In this document: piece after piece, positions 1-7,923 of the stretch
Position numbering within the stretch: the stretch's first letter is position 1
Layout: every line of letters begins with the position of its first letter
NCBI RefSeq assembly: GCF_025947365.1
Contig: NZ_CP110012.1
Coordinates: 4,836,001-4,900,000, forward strand
Source of the DNA: Flavobacterium sp. N502540
GTDB taxonomy: Bacteria > Bacteroidota > Bacteroidia > Flavobacteriales > Flavobacteriaceae
Length of the DNA: 64,000 nucleotides
Direction: 5' to 3'
Translations under genes and position numbers: made by a program
Notes under the pieces: model-generated
Seen by the model: only the letters and a program-made list of their open reading frames with translations
Told to the model about the DNA's origin: nothing
Databases searched by the model: none

Positions 1-1653
1 AGAACCTGTCCAGCTGTAGTATTCGTCTCTGAAAGTAGCGATACGATCTTTATCTGTTACTTTCGCTCCGAACTTCATTTTAAGATTCTCATTAAAATTG
101 TGCTCGTAGTTTACAGCCGCAATAATATTATCTCTTTCTACGATATTGATTTTGTAAAGTTCTAAAGTAGAAAACTTCATTTTTGTCGGATCTGTTTTGA
201 AATTTGGGTCGGAATAAAAATCAAATATTGACTTTGGATTGCTTGGATCCATAATTCCGCCATCAGCAGCCCAATACGCTCTCGGACCTCCCGCTCCACC
301 GTTGGCAAGTGGCACTGTTTTTAAGTATTCAGGTTTAACACCTACTCCGGTTTGGTTGAACTGAATTAAAAAATAACTGTTGTCTTCTGCATTTGGAATG
401 TTGCCATACTTAAACCTGTTTCGGTAAGAAGCAAGACTCCAGTCTAATTTTCCGTTCGCTAATTGATGTTTCCCTCCCAAATCAAGACCTAAAAATTGTG
501 TCATTAACTGGTTGTGAATATCTTGCTGTTCCACTGTTAACGCATTTGTTGTACCGTTGAATTTATCAAATCTGATTCGGTGTTTGTAATGTGTTTCTTC
601 ATCTGTAAGTCCGCCATAAGTTACTTTCAGAAAAATTTTATCTCTCGATGAAGGATTAAACTCCATTGCACCATTTAAACCTGTGGTTTTTCTAACTCCG
701 GTGTAATCTCTCAACTCCAATCTGTAAACGCCCTGATCACCTTGTCTTCTTGCCTCGTAATTATCGGTAGCCCAGTTTCTGTCCCAATATGTACCATTGA
801 TAATATATCCGAACTTTCCGTTTTTACTTTTGTCACCTATTGTAAGCGATCCACTATAAATTCCTTTATCCGATTTTTGATTGTATCCGCTAAAAACACT
901 TGCTTTAATTGTTCTTTTCGTTGGAGCGGTTTGTGTAGTAAAATTGACGCTTCCGCCAATCGCATCACCATCCATGTCCGGTGTAAGCGCCTTAGTAGCT
1001 TCAACATAGGCGATAAGATCTGAAGGAAAAAAATCAAATGCGGTAGCTCTCGAAGTCGTTTCTTCTTCGGCAGTTGGAATTCGATTTCCATTAATTGTAG
1101 TCGACGACCAAAATGGCGGCAATCCTCTCACCGATACGAAACGTCCTTCACCCTGATCACGCTCTATCGAAACTCCCGGCATACGCTGTACGGTTTCGGC
1201 GGCATTACGATCCGGTAGTTTTCCTATCCCGTCGGCCGCGATAACGTTTACAATGCTCATCGATTTTTTTTGCATGTTCAGCGCTCTCGCTTCACTATTT
1301 CTTTGAGCCATTCCGCTCACAACAACTTCATTCAGTTCTTTGGAATTGGTTTGCAGTTGAATGATTCCTAACTTTAACTGTTGATTGTCTTTAATATCAA
1401 TTTTTATATTCTTTACCTCATATCCTATATAGGAGATCTGTAATTCAAAGCTACCCGATCCTACATCCTGAATTGTAAAATAACCACTAAAATCAGTTGT
1501 TGCTTTTTGATTATTAGACAGTACAATAGTTGCGCCCGGAAGTGGGGACTGCGCATCGGTAATCGTTCCGCTTATTGTTGCCTTTTGGGCGGTCATGTTT
1601 TGAGTAAAAAGTGCAACCGAAAAAATTAAAATTGCCTTGTAAATTGTTTTCAT
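1..1653 (-). CDS. TonB-dependent outer membrane receptor, 3' end outside window
   Basis: The reading frame is open from an ATG at 1653 to the left edge, so about 551 N-terminal residues are visible and the C-terminal barrel end is missing. The start is a Sec signal peptide (MKTIYKAILIFSVALFTQ), followed by a CarboxypepD_reg-like domain at about residues 25-110 (ISGTITDAQSPLPGATI) and a plug domain containing RMPGVSIERDQGEGRFVSVRG and TKALTPDMDGDAIGGSVNF. This plug type belongs to the large TonB receptors that usually import oligosaccharides or other bulky substrates rather than simple siderophores. The substrate cannot be told from what is visible, and no SusD partner is in the window (it could lie to the left). 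Receptors of this type sit in the outer membrane and are energised by TonB-ExbBD. Confidence 0.93.
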   Translation of the reverse strand, partial: MKTIYKAILIFSVALFTQNMTAQKATISGTITDAQSPLPGATIVLSNNQKATTDFSGYFTIQDVGSGSFELQISYIGYEVKNIKIDIKDNQQLKLGIIQLQTNSKELNEVVVSGMAQRNSEARALNMQKKSMSIVNVIAADGIGKLPDRNAAETVQRMPGVSIERDQGEGRFVSVRGLPPFWSSTTINGNRIPTAEEETTSRATAFDFFPSDLIAYVEATKALTPDMDGDAIGGSVNFTTQTAPTKRTIKASVFSGYNQKSDKGIYSGSLTIGDKSKNGKFGYIINGTYWDRNWATDNYEARRQGDQGVYRLELRDYTGVRKTTGLNGAMEFNPSSRDKIFLKVTYGGLTDEETHYKHRIRFDKFNGTTNALTVEQQDIHNQLMTQFLGLDLGGKHQLANGKLDWSLASYRNRFKYGNIPNAEDNSYFLIQFNQTGVGVKPEYLKTVPLANGGAGGPRAYWAADGGIMDPSNPKSIFDFYSDPNFKTDPTKMKFSTLELYKINIVERDNIIAAVNYEHNFNENLKMKFGAKVTDKDRIATFRDEYYSWTGS

Positions 1654-2076
1654 GGTTAATTTGTTTACAAATATTAAATTTATACAAGCAAATAAACAAT
1701 GATTTTTATAAATAGTAAATAATTGAAAATTATCTAATTGTTAAAGAAAAGAAAATTAAGGGGTGTAATTTGTTAAGTATTTGTAAAAAAACAGCTTTAT
1801 AATCCTTGAAATATTGACAGAATAGTGCTTGATTTACATCTTTAAAGTGAGGAAATTCAAGGAAAGTAGCTAATAAAATAATGCGCGGAGTATAAGTTAA
1901 GTATTGATTAAGCCTAACTTCCCTGGAAAGTCATTTTTTTACTATTTGTAAAATATTAATCTCTTTTTTTACCAAAAACAATAAAAAAAAAGTAATAAAA
2001 TAAAACGGACAAGTAACAAAAGACGCAAATGTTTTTCAGCTTATAGCAGATCAAGAACAGAAGTTGCGAAAAAAAG

Positions 2077-2345
2077 GGCTGAAAGCCTGAAAAGCAACAA
2101 CATAGTGCAAAGCACTATGTGTTAGATAAAGATACAGAATTGCCCTGAAGGGGCAAAAGCAATTTTCATCCCCAACAAATTCCAATAAAAAAATTGCATT
2201 CTTAAAGAATCTTATACAAAATATGTGGGATGCCTTCCTTTTCGATCAGGCTTTTGCCCTTTCAGGGCGTGACCTATAATTGCCATTATCATTCATAGTG
2301 CTGCACACCATGTTAATGCTAAAGCTCTTTCAGAGCAAATCTAAC
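2077..2345. repeat. REP-like inverted repeat cluster in a gene-free stretch
   Basis: The gap 1654-2595 has no convincing gene. It contains a perfect 9-bp hairpin ACATAGTGC-AAA-GCACTATGT (2100-2120), a GGCT-GAA-AGCC hairpin at about 2077-2087, and two long-range inverted arms: GCCCTGAAGGGGCAAAAGC (2142-2160) and GCTTTTGCCCTTTCAGGGC (2250-2268), complementary except for one base. Further degraded half-copies (CATAGTGCTGCACACCATG, TCTTTCAGAGC) follow up to about 2345. This looks like a REP/MITE-type intergenic element. No transposase is adjacent. Confidence 0.6.
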
Positions 2346-2443
2346 CAGATTTCTTCCTGGTAGATTATCTAAACTTTTTGTTTAATTGTCAACTTTACAA
2401 CTGATCCATTTTTTCGGCCTTTAACTTATAACTTGAGTTTACT

Positions 2444-2473
2444 AAAAACAAAAAAGACCGCAAAAGCGGTCTT
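2444..2473 (-). terminator. Intrinsic terminator after the DUF1508 gene
   Basis: Perfect 8-bp stem AAGACCGC/GCGGTCTT with an AAAA loop (2454-2473). On the minus strand it is followed by TTTTTGTTTTT, the expected U-tract, so it should end transcription from the minus-strand gene at 2596-2955. Confidence 0.75.
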
Positions 2474-2595
2474 AGACGTGTAATATACCAATTAAATTAT
2501 CTAAAAAACGATTCCGTTATTACAATCCGGAAAACGACAAAAGTTCATTGTTTTATAAAATCAAACCGAATGGCAGACGGTTTTATTGAATAACT

Positions 2596-2955
2596 CTAAA
2601 ATGCTGCACTCTCAGCCAATACTGTATTAGAGTGATCTTCTACAATAGCATGTGGTGCATATTTTCTAAATTCCAGTATTCCTTCATCGCGGGAATCTCT
2701 GTCTTTAAATATTTTACTTGTTCCGATAATCTTTCCGTTAAAAGCTTTAAGATTAAAGTATCTTTCATCTTTTGAATTTGTTTTTCGAAAGAATTTCGTA
2801 TTGTCCTGTGAATTAACTTTTACCGATTCAATCCCTTTCATACACATGAATTTCCGGGTATAATCGCCACTGCTTAAAATAATTTCACCATTTTTATTTA
2901 CAAATTCGAATTGAAATTCTCCATTGGCTTTTTTAATAACGATAAATTTTTCCAT
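2596..2955 (-). CDS. YegP-like DUF1508 (UPF0339) family protein
   Basis: 119 residues, ATG start at 2955. Two tandem DUF1508 units can be read: residues about 1-55 (KFIVIKKANGEFQFEFVNKNG...GIESVKVNS) and about 60-112 (RYFNLKAFNGKIIGTSKIF...GILEFRKYAP). The pattern 'F..K..NGEF.F...NGEII..S..Y..K..C..GIESVK' is characteristic of this family of small two-repeat cytoplasmic proteins of unknown biochemical role. The two-repeat length matches E. coli YegP. It is probably monocistronic: it has its own terminator at 2444-2473 and lies 59 bp after the kinase gene upstream. Confidence 0.85.
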   Translation of the reverse strand: MEKFIVIKKANGEFQFEFVNKNGEIILSSGDYTRKFMCMKGIESVKVNSQDNTKFFRKTNSKDERYFNLKAFNGKIIGTSKIFKDRDSRDEGILEFRKYAPHAIVEDHSNTVLAESAAF

Positions 2956-3014
2956 TCTAAAAATAATTATTTATGTAATCTGAAATTCTATTTATAATGC
3001 TGAACGCAGCACCT

Positions 3015-4592
3015 TTAATCTTTAAAAAGGATTTTAAAAGTTGTACCCTCTCCTACCTGACTTTCTACTGTAATGTTTCCATTCATAGATTCGATCTGAT
3101 TTTTTGTAATGTATAAGCCCAAACCGTTTGCTTTTTCGTGCTTATGAAATGTTTTATACATTCCAAAAATTAAATCTCCGTGTTTCTTAAGATCAATTCC
3201 CAAACCATTGTCTTTTATGGTGAATACTTTTCTTCCATTTTCTCTGAAAAAATTAAATTCAACGATCAGTGGTTTCTTAGGATCAGCATATTTTATAGCA
3301 TTGCTACTTAGATTTTGTAATACACTTTCAAGATATGCCGGATTAAAATGAACCACTGCTTCAGGGGAAACGTTGTTAATTATCGTAACATTATTCTTGT
3401 TGTTATAGGCATTAACAATGTTGAGTACCCTGTTTAGATAACTGTTTAAATTCAGCGCCTCGATATTAATTTCGGTATTGTTTTGAACATTTACAATTTG
3501 CGACAAATCTTCAATTGTTTTACTAAGATCTCCGGAAACCGCACGCAGGTATTTTAATGTTTCAACTTTTTCATCAAAACCTTCTTCTGAATCGATCAAG
3601 TCCAAAAGAACTTTAAAATTACCTGCGTGCGAGTTTAGGTTATGAGAAACGATGTGCGAAAAATTCAACAATCTGTTGTTCTTTTCTTTATACACTTCCA
3701 TTTCTCTTCTTAACTCAAGCTCTTTCTCTTTTTGAAAAGAAACATTGCTGTAAGTTCCTATTACTTTTAATGGTTTTCCCTCAAGATCACGCTCGGTCAC
3801 CATTCCCTTACTGAGAATCCATTTGTATTTTTTATTTGAAGTTAACACACGTTGAAAATTTTCGTAGTAAGGAGTTCTGTTATCAAAATGATAGTTAAAT
3901 GCCTTTTGACAATCTTCAATATCCTCCGGATGTATCATTTTCTTCCATCCCTCGCAAGTATGAGAAATATCAGACGCTTTCAATTCCAATATATTTAGGG
4001 CTTGCGGCGAATAATAAATTCGATCAATGGTTAGATCCCAATCCCAAATACCTTCATTTGAAGTCATCAGCATAAACTTAAAACGTTCTTCCGTTCTTCT
4101 GAGTTTTAACTCCTGCTCCTTTAATTCGGTAATATCAGTTATACGACCATAAAATTCCGTGCTTCCGTCTTTATTGACTATTCTTTTTGAAGTCACCTTA
4201 AACCAGCTTAATCCGTTGAAAGGCAATTCTGCCCTGAACACAACACTCCATTTCCTTCTTTTTTTTATAGCATCGAATAAAGAGTTTTTCACCCTTTTTT
4301 TATCATCCTGATGAATTCGGTCGTATATAGAAAGTACGGTATTGGTAAACATCGTATTGGATAAAACTTCAAACATTTCGTAGGTGGCATCATTTATAAA
4401 TGGCATTTCATAATCGTTATCTGCCGAAATCGTAAATACGAAAAGAGCGTCATGAACCTCATCAAATGCTTTAGACTTAAAAACATTCACATTTGCTTTC
4501 TTCTTTGTTTTGTAAAAGTCGAATTCCATAGCCTTACTTTTATACATTCCCTTTCTATTAACTGTAGTTTTCTTTAGCATTAAAATTTGCAT
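3015..4592 (-). CDS. PAS-domain sensor histidine kinase (soluble)
   Basis: 525 residues, ATG at 4592 (a second in-frame ATG is at 4580). No transmembrane segment is visible, so it is likely cytoplasmic. Residues about 45-160 form a PAS/PAC unit ending in YGRITDITELKEQ. Residues about 165-290 form a PAS_3-type unit (GIWDWDLTIDRIYYSPQ ... MIHPEDIEDC ... VIGTYSNVSFQKEKE). The dimerisation/phosphoacceptor segment is FSHIVSHNLNSHAGN with the likely phosphoacceptor His317. The ATPase part has the N box NLSSNAIKYADP, G1 DNGLGIDL and G2 KANGLGLYI. No receiver domain or regulator gene is directly adjacent, so the partner is unknown. The upstream gap holds the composite repeat at 4845-4882. Confidence 0.9.
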   Translation of the reverse strand: MQILMLKKTTVNRKGMYKSKAMEFDFYKTKKKANVNVFKSKAFDEVHDALFVFTISADNDYEMPFINDATYEMFEVLSNTMFTNTVLSIYDRIHQDDKKRVKNSLFDAIKKRRKWSVVFRAELPFNGLSWFKVTSKRIVNKDGSTEFYGRITDITELKEQELKLRRTEERFKFMLMTSNEGIWDWDLTIDRIYYSPQALNILELKASDISHTCEGWKKMIHPEDIEDCQKAFNYHFDNRTPYYENFQRVLTSNKKYKWILSKGMVTERDLEGKPLKVIGTYSNVSFQKEKELELRREMEVYKEKNNRLLNFSHIVSHNLNSHAGNFKVLLDLIDSEEGFDEKVETLKYLRAVSGDLSKTIEDLSQIVNVQNNTEINIEALNLNSYLNRVLNIVNAYNNKNNVTIINNVSPEAVVHFNPAYLESVLQNLSSNAIKYADPKKPLIVEFNFFRENGRKVFTIKDNGLGIDLKKHGDLIFGMYKTFHKHEKANGLGLYITKNQIESMNGNITVESQVGEGTTFKILFKD

Positions 4593-4844
4593 TAGATTTT
4601 AAAAGCACTATTTGTTGATCAGACGGCGATCTTCTAAAAAAATAAAAATTGACCTGACTTTTATAACCCAAAAAACAAAAACAAAAAAAGCCGTCCGCAA
4701 CAACAAAAGAGTGTCTCTTAATACAGGAAGCTAGATGCTGAAAAAAAATAATCCATTCTGCTACAAATCCATCTTATTTATAAAGTTCCAGCAACTGCGT
4801 CTTCCTGACAAAACAAAAATACATGCAATAAAATCAATATGTTA

Positions 4845-4882
4845 TAGAACATGGAACGTCTTGTTGTAGAATTATTTCTACA
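4845..4882. promoter_or_regulatory. Composite inverted-repeat element, copy A
   Basis: TAGAACAT (4845-4852), 12 bases, TGTAGAA (4865-4871), 4 bases, TTCTACA (4876-4882). The last two arms are a perfect 7-bp inverted repeat. The same three boxes with the same 12- and 4-base spacings occur at 10087-10124. It lies between the divergent kinase gene (start 4592) and lipoprotein gene (start 4974), about 92 bp from the latter's ATG. The remainder of the 381-bp gap shows only AT-rich sequence. A regulator-binding site is the simplest reading; the regulator is unknown. Confidence 0.45.
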
Positions 4883-4946
4883 GAAAATACATCACAAAGA
4901 AAATTTCTTTTTTAACACAAAAACATTTTTTATAGCTTTTTTCTTA

Positions 4947-4954
4947 TATCTTTG
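4947..4954 (+). promoter_or_regulatory. Candidate -7 box of a flavobacterial promoter
   Basis: TATCTTTG fits the Bacteroidota -7 consensus TAnnTTTG and lies 19 bp before the ATG at 4974. A clear -33 TTG is not seen at the usual distance, so support is moderate. Confidence 0.4.
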
Positions 4955-4973
4955 TTTTAATTACTATTGAACA

Positions 4974-6278
4974 ATGAATTTTATGGAAAAGAAAATTAAA
5001 AGCCACGTAAAAAGAGTACTACTATTTTGTTTGACATTAGCACTGTTTAGTTGTCAAAATGAAGAGCATTCATCAGATCAATTGCAAAGTAAGATTGAGA
5101 CCGTACCTATAAATGAAGCAAAAGACTTTCTGATGCATTCAAAAAGTAGTTCTTCTGCAAAATCAACGAACAACGAATTAGACAATGTTGAACTCGACGA
5201 AATTACACAGGAAAGGATAAAAGGAAGTGATCAGTTATTGACAGTAATTCCTTTTAAAACAAATAGTAAGTTTGAAAATAAGAGGATTCTGCTATTAAAA
5301 ATTAATAACGAAATTAAGAGTATCGCTTTTAGTATGTATCCTGATGAAAATTCTTTTAAAGGAAGTTTTTCGGGAAAAATATTTTCTCATACCTTAGATG
5401 GAAATTTCATTACTGGTTTTAGGGCAGAGAACGGGATTATTGTAAGTCAGTTTGTTGAAAATAATAATGCTATTAAAACTGACACAGAGAATGCTAAAAC
5501 ATCCAAACTAACAAGTCGATCAGCAGAAGCATTAAGAGAAGTTATCCTTCAGAACAATTATCGCAAAACGGTTCATGCCTTAGATATGTTTGGAAGTACC
5601 GGCATGTACGGTGATGGGATTTTTGGTGGTGGGATTGGTAATTCTGGCGGCCGCGGTTATTCTTGGGATGTTGGAGATGGTGGAAATAGTAGTGATGCCA
5701 CCACGATTTATATTAATATCGAAGGGAAAAAAATTGATCCTAAAGAAGAAACTAAATGTTTCGATAAGTCTAAATCGGCTGTATTGACCATATACATTCA
5801 ACAACCCAATGAAAACACAAGAGATAAAATGGGAGCAAATAGTGTTGGACATACTTTTGTAGGAATTCAGCAAGGAGGGATTCAACGAGTTTTGGGATTT
5901 TATCCCGATAGTCCTAATGCTTCACTTATATCTTCGCAAAATAGTGAATTGCATGATAATAGTAATACACTGTATCATGTAAGCATTTCAATCGAAGTTG
6001 ATGCCGTTAAACTGGTAAATATTATTAATTATATTAATAGCTACCCTAAAACATATGATTTAAATAATTATAACTGTAGTGATTTTGCAATAGGTGCCGC
6101 AGCTAAAGGTGGATTAAACTTACCTAAAACTACAGGTACTTATGACGCAGTAATTGTTAATTTTAAAGGGCGTAATCCAGGAGATCTAGGTCAAGACATA
6201 AGAAATATGAGTGTACCCAATGGAGCGACAATAAGTGCCACTAAAGGGAATGCTCCGAAAAAGAAAGGAGGTTGCTAA
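4974..6278 (+). CDS. Lipoprotein with possible permuted papain-like (NlpC/P60-like) domain
   Basis: 434 residues. The ATG at 4974 is followed by a second ATG at 4983. A lipoprotein signal ends in LALFSCQN, so export and lipid anchoring are likely. The N-terminal half (about 35-190) is Lys/Ser-rich with beta-like stretches and is not recognised. A Gly-rich linker (GDGIFGGGIGNSGGRG) follows at about residues 212-227. In the C-terminal half, GANSVGHTFVGIQQ and later NYNCSDFAIGAAAKGGLNLP place a His before a Cys, which is the order seen in circularly permuted papain-like amidase/peptidase domains. That assignment is inference. The protein ends in a basic, Cys-terminated tail. The stop codon directly abuts the start of the next gene, so the two are probably co-translated. 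Confidence 0.75.
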   Translation: MNFMEKKIKSHVKRVLLFCLTLALFSCQNEEHSSDQLQSKIETVPINEAKDFLMHSKSSSSAKSTNNELDNVELDEITQERIKGSDQLLTVIPFKTNSKFENKRILLLKINNEIKSIAFSMYPDENSFKGSFSGKIFSHTLDGNFITGFRAENGIIVSQFVENNNAIKTDTENAKTSKLTSRSAEALREVILQNNYRKTVHALDMFGSTGMYGDGIFGGGIGNSGGRGYSWDVGDGGNSSDATTIYINIEGKKIDPKEETKCFDKSKSAVLTIYIQQPNENTRDKMGANSVGHTFVGIQQGGIQRVLGFYPDSPNASLISSQNSELHDNSNTLYHVSISIEVDAVKLVNIINYINSYPKTYDLNNYNCSDFAIGAAAKGGLNLPKTTGTYDAVIVNFKGRNPGDLGQDIRNMSVPNGATISATKGNAPKKKGGC

Positions 6279-6740
6279 ATGAAAATAAATAAACTTATCT
6301 TTTTAATTATAATACTACTGTTAACAACAACAACTATTATAGGTCAGAGTAAAATACATGAGCCTGATATGTTAACCAATTTTGTAAAATCCGTTTTCTT
6401 TGAAGATAAATCAACGAAGTTTATTGCAGATAATTTTATCTATTTTGAGACAATAAATAATGGTGCGAAGTATACCATTGATGATCGTACAAAAATACTT
6501 AGTAAACATTTGAAAAAAATAAGAAAAGAGAAAAAGATACTCCTAAATTCAGAAGATTTTTATGTCATAAGTTATAAAGATTATAATGGTGATAAAGTAT
6601 TTTTTACTGGAGAAACGGACAACATTTTTATTCTAATAAGTAAGGAGAAACCCGTATTATATTTCTATACCATAAACCATAAAATACTCTCTTTCGATTA
6701 TATTCTTAAAGGAGATGAGGGCGTATTTATATCCTATTAG
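6279..6740 (+). CDS. Small secreted protein of unknown function, partner of the preceding lipoprotein
   Basis: 153 residues. The ATG follows the upstream stop codon without a gap (TAAATG), so translational coupling is likely. The N-terminus is a hydrophobic Sec signal (LIFLIIILLLTTTTIIGQS), leaving a periplasmic or secreted protein of about 130 residues. The mature part is Lys-rich with alternating hydrophobic stretches that suggest a beta-rich fold; no family is recognised. Because it follows a gene with a possible Cys/His hydrolase domain, an inhibitor or immunity role is possible, but nothing in the sequence demonstrates it. Confidence 0.7.
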   Translation: MKINKLIFLIIILLLTTTTIIGQSKIHEPDMLTNFVKSVFFEDKSTKFIADNFIYFETINNGAKYTIDDRTKILSKHLKKIRKEKKILLNSEDFYVISYKDYNGDKVFFTGETDNIFILISKEKPVLYFYTINHKILSFDYILKGDEGVFISY

Positions 6741-6830
6741 CTATTTATAATTACAGAGTCTGTTCATTTACTTAATAAGAGAATCTACATTTTTCAACGC
6801 ATTCTTTTCAGATGAATATTATACAAGATT

Positions 6831-7049
6831 ATGAAATATACTATTTACACCTTTTTAATTTTAGGTAATAGGATTATTGATCTACGGTTATATTTATCCA
6901 ACTGAATATTGTTTGGACATCAATTTCATGATACCTATTATTTGCTTACCTATACAGCAATAGCTACAGCTTTACTGTTACTTTCTTTACTGCTCTATCT
7001 CATATATTTTTTATACAAAAAAGTAAAGTTTTTTAAGTCAAAGATATAG
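6831..7049 (+). pseudogene. Decayed small two-helix membrane protein gene (HDTYY motif)
   Basis: Three reading frames read in sequence give one coherent small protein. From the ATG at 6831: MKYTIYTFLILG. After a first frame change: GLLIYGYIYPTEYCLDI. After a second: FHDTYYLLTYTAIATALLLL and a basic tail ending at the TAG at 7047-7049. The assembled product would be about 72 residues with two transmembrane segments and a short loop containing HDTYY. Small Bacteroidota membrane proteins of this layout, with a motif reminiscent of cytochrome oxidase subunit I, exist as far as I recall. Two frameshifts make it a likely pseudogene. It follows the 4974-6740 pair in the same orientation. Confidence 0.55.
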
Positions 7050-7086
7050 CTAATAATAAATTACAATCTCAGTGTTTGAACTGCTC

Positions 7087-7119
7087 AATAAAAGAGACCG
7101 ACCCTTTTTCCGGCTGGCC
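7087..7119 (-). terminator. Probable terminator of the kinase/regulator operon
   Basis: On the minus strand GGCCAGCC pairs with GGTCGGTC (7096-7103 and 7112-7119) with two G-U pairs and one mismatch, followed by TCTTTTATT. It lies about 65 bp downstream of the regulator stop at 7183. The imperfect stem lowers confidence. Confidence 0.4.
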
Positions 7120-7182
7120 TTATCTTTTTTATAAGTCAAAAAAGGTATTACAGATATGTAAGACCTTTTACTTATCTGTTGA

Positions 7183-7833
7183 TCAATCCGCATACAATTG
7201 AAAAACTTTGATCAAATCGGCCAGATTATCAATTTCCAGCTTTTCAAAAATCCTGTTTTTATAGGTGCTAACCGTTGTTTTCTTAATGTTCAGGTGTTCA
7301 ATTATTTCGAGATTGCCATAGCCTTTAATTAAAAGCTGTGCCACTTCGATTTCTCTGTTGGACAATACATCTAATGGATTTGTTGGTTTCTTTGAAATAT
7401 AAGAGTCCAGAATCCTGTCTTTAAGATTCTGCGTAATATATTTTCCGGACAACATCATCGAACTGATTGCATTTTTCATTTCTTCCTCCGAAGTTTCTTT
7501 GTTCAGATATCCGGATGCTCCCGCATTCAAATACCGCATGGCATAGATATTCTCATCATAAGCGGAGAAGATCAATATTTTCACTTCGGGCCGGATGGAT
7601 TTAATCTCTGTTATGATACTGATACTGTTTCCATCAGGAAAATTCACATCTAAGATTAATAAATCTATACTTTGTTCTTTTAAAATAGTAAGTGTATCCT
7701 TAAAATTTCCTGCTTTATGAATTAAAGCATTCGAAAATAACTCTTTTATCATCAAAGAAACGCCTTGTCGAACCACACTATGGTCATCAGCTACTAAAAA
7801 GCTATAGTTATTGGATGGGGATTTCATTTTCAT
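7183..7833 (-). CDS. NarL/LuxR-type response regulator
   Basis: 216 residues, ATG at 7833 (a second ATG at 7827). The receiver domain (about 10-130) has the acidic pair D16-D17, phosphoacceptor D62 in LLILDVNFPDG, and a conserved Lys in GYLNKETSEEE. The C-terminal LuxR-type helix-turn-helix (about 150-212) reads LSNREIEVAQLLIKGYGNLEI...KKTTVSTYKNRIFEKL. It should bind DNA after phosphorylation. It lies 90 bp downstream of the sensor kinase gene (7924-9675) in the same orientation and is almost certainly its partner. Targets are not evident. Confidence 0.93.
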   Translation of the reverse strand: MKMKSPSNNYSFLVADDHSVVRQGVSLMIKELFSNALIHKAGNFKDTLTILKEQSIDLLILDVNFPDGNSISIITEIKSIRPEVKILIFSAYDENIYAMRYLNAGASGYLNKETSEEEMKNAISSMMLSGKYITQNLKDRILDSYISKKPTNPLDVLSNREIEVAQLLIKGYGNLEIIEHLNIKKTTVSTYKNRIFEKLEIDNLADLIKVFQLYAD

Positions 7834-7923
7834 TTACCTAATTTAGGATTGTTTCAGCGCTTTTCTCTAACTAATTGCCTTTTTATTGTCAATATACAAA
7901 AAGTATATTAATTTGGTCTTATT

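Noticed and set aside
742..1091. Short ORFs on both strands inside the first TonB receptor gene
   Set aside because: The minus-strand receptor frame is open across the whole stretch from 1653 to the edge, with plug-domain motifs; the short ORFs are shadows.
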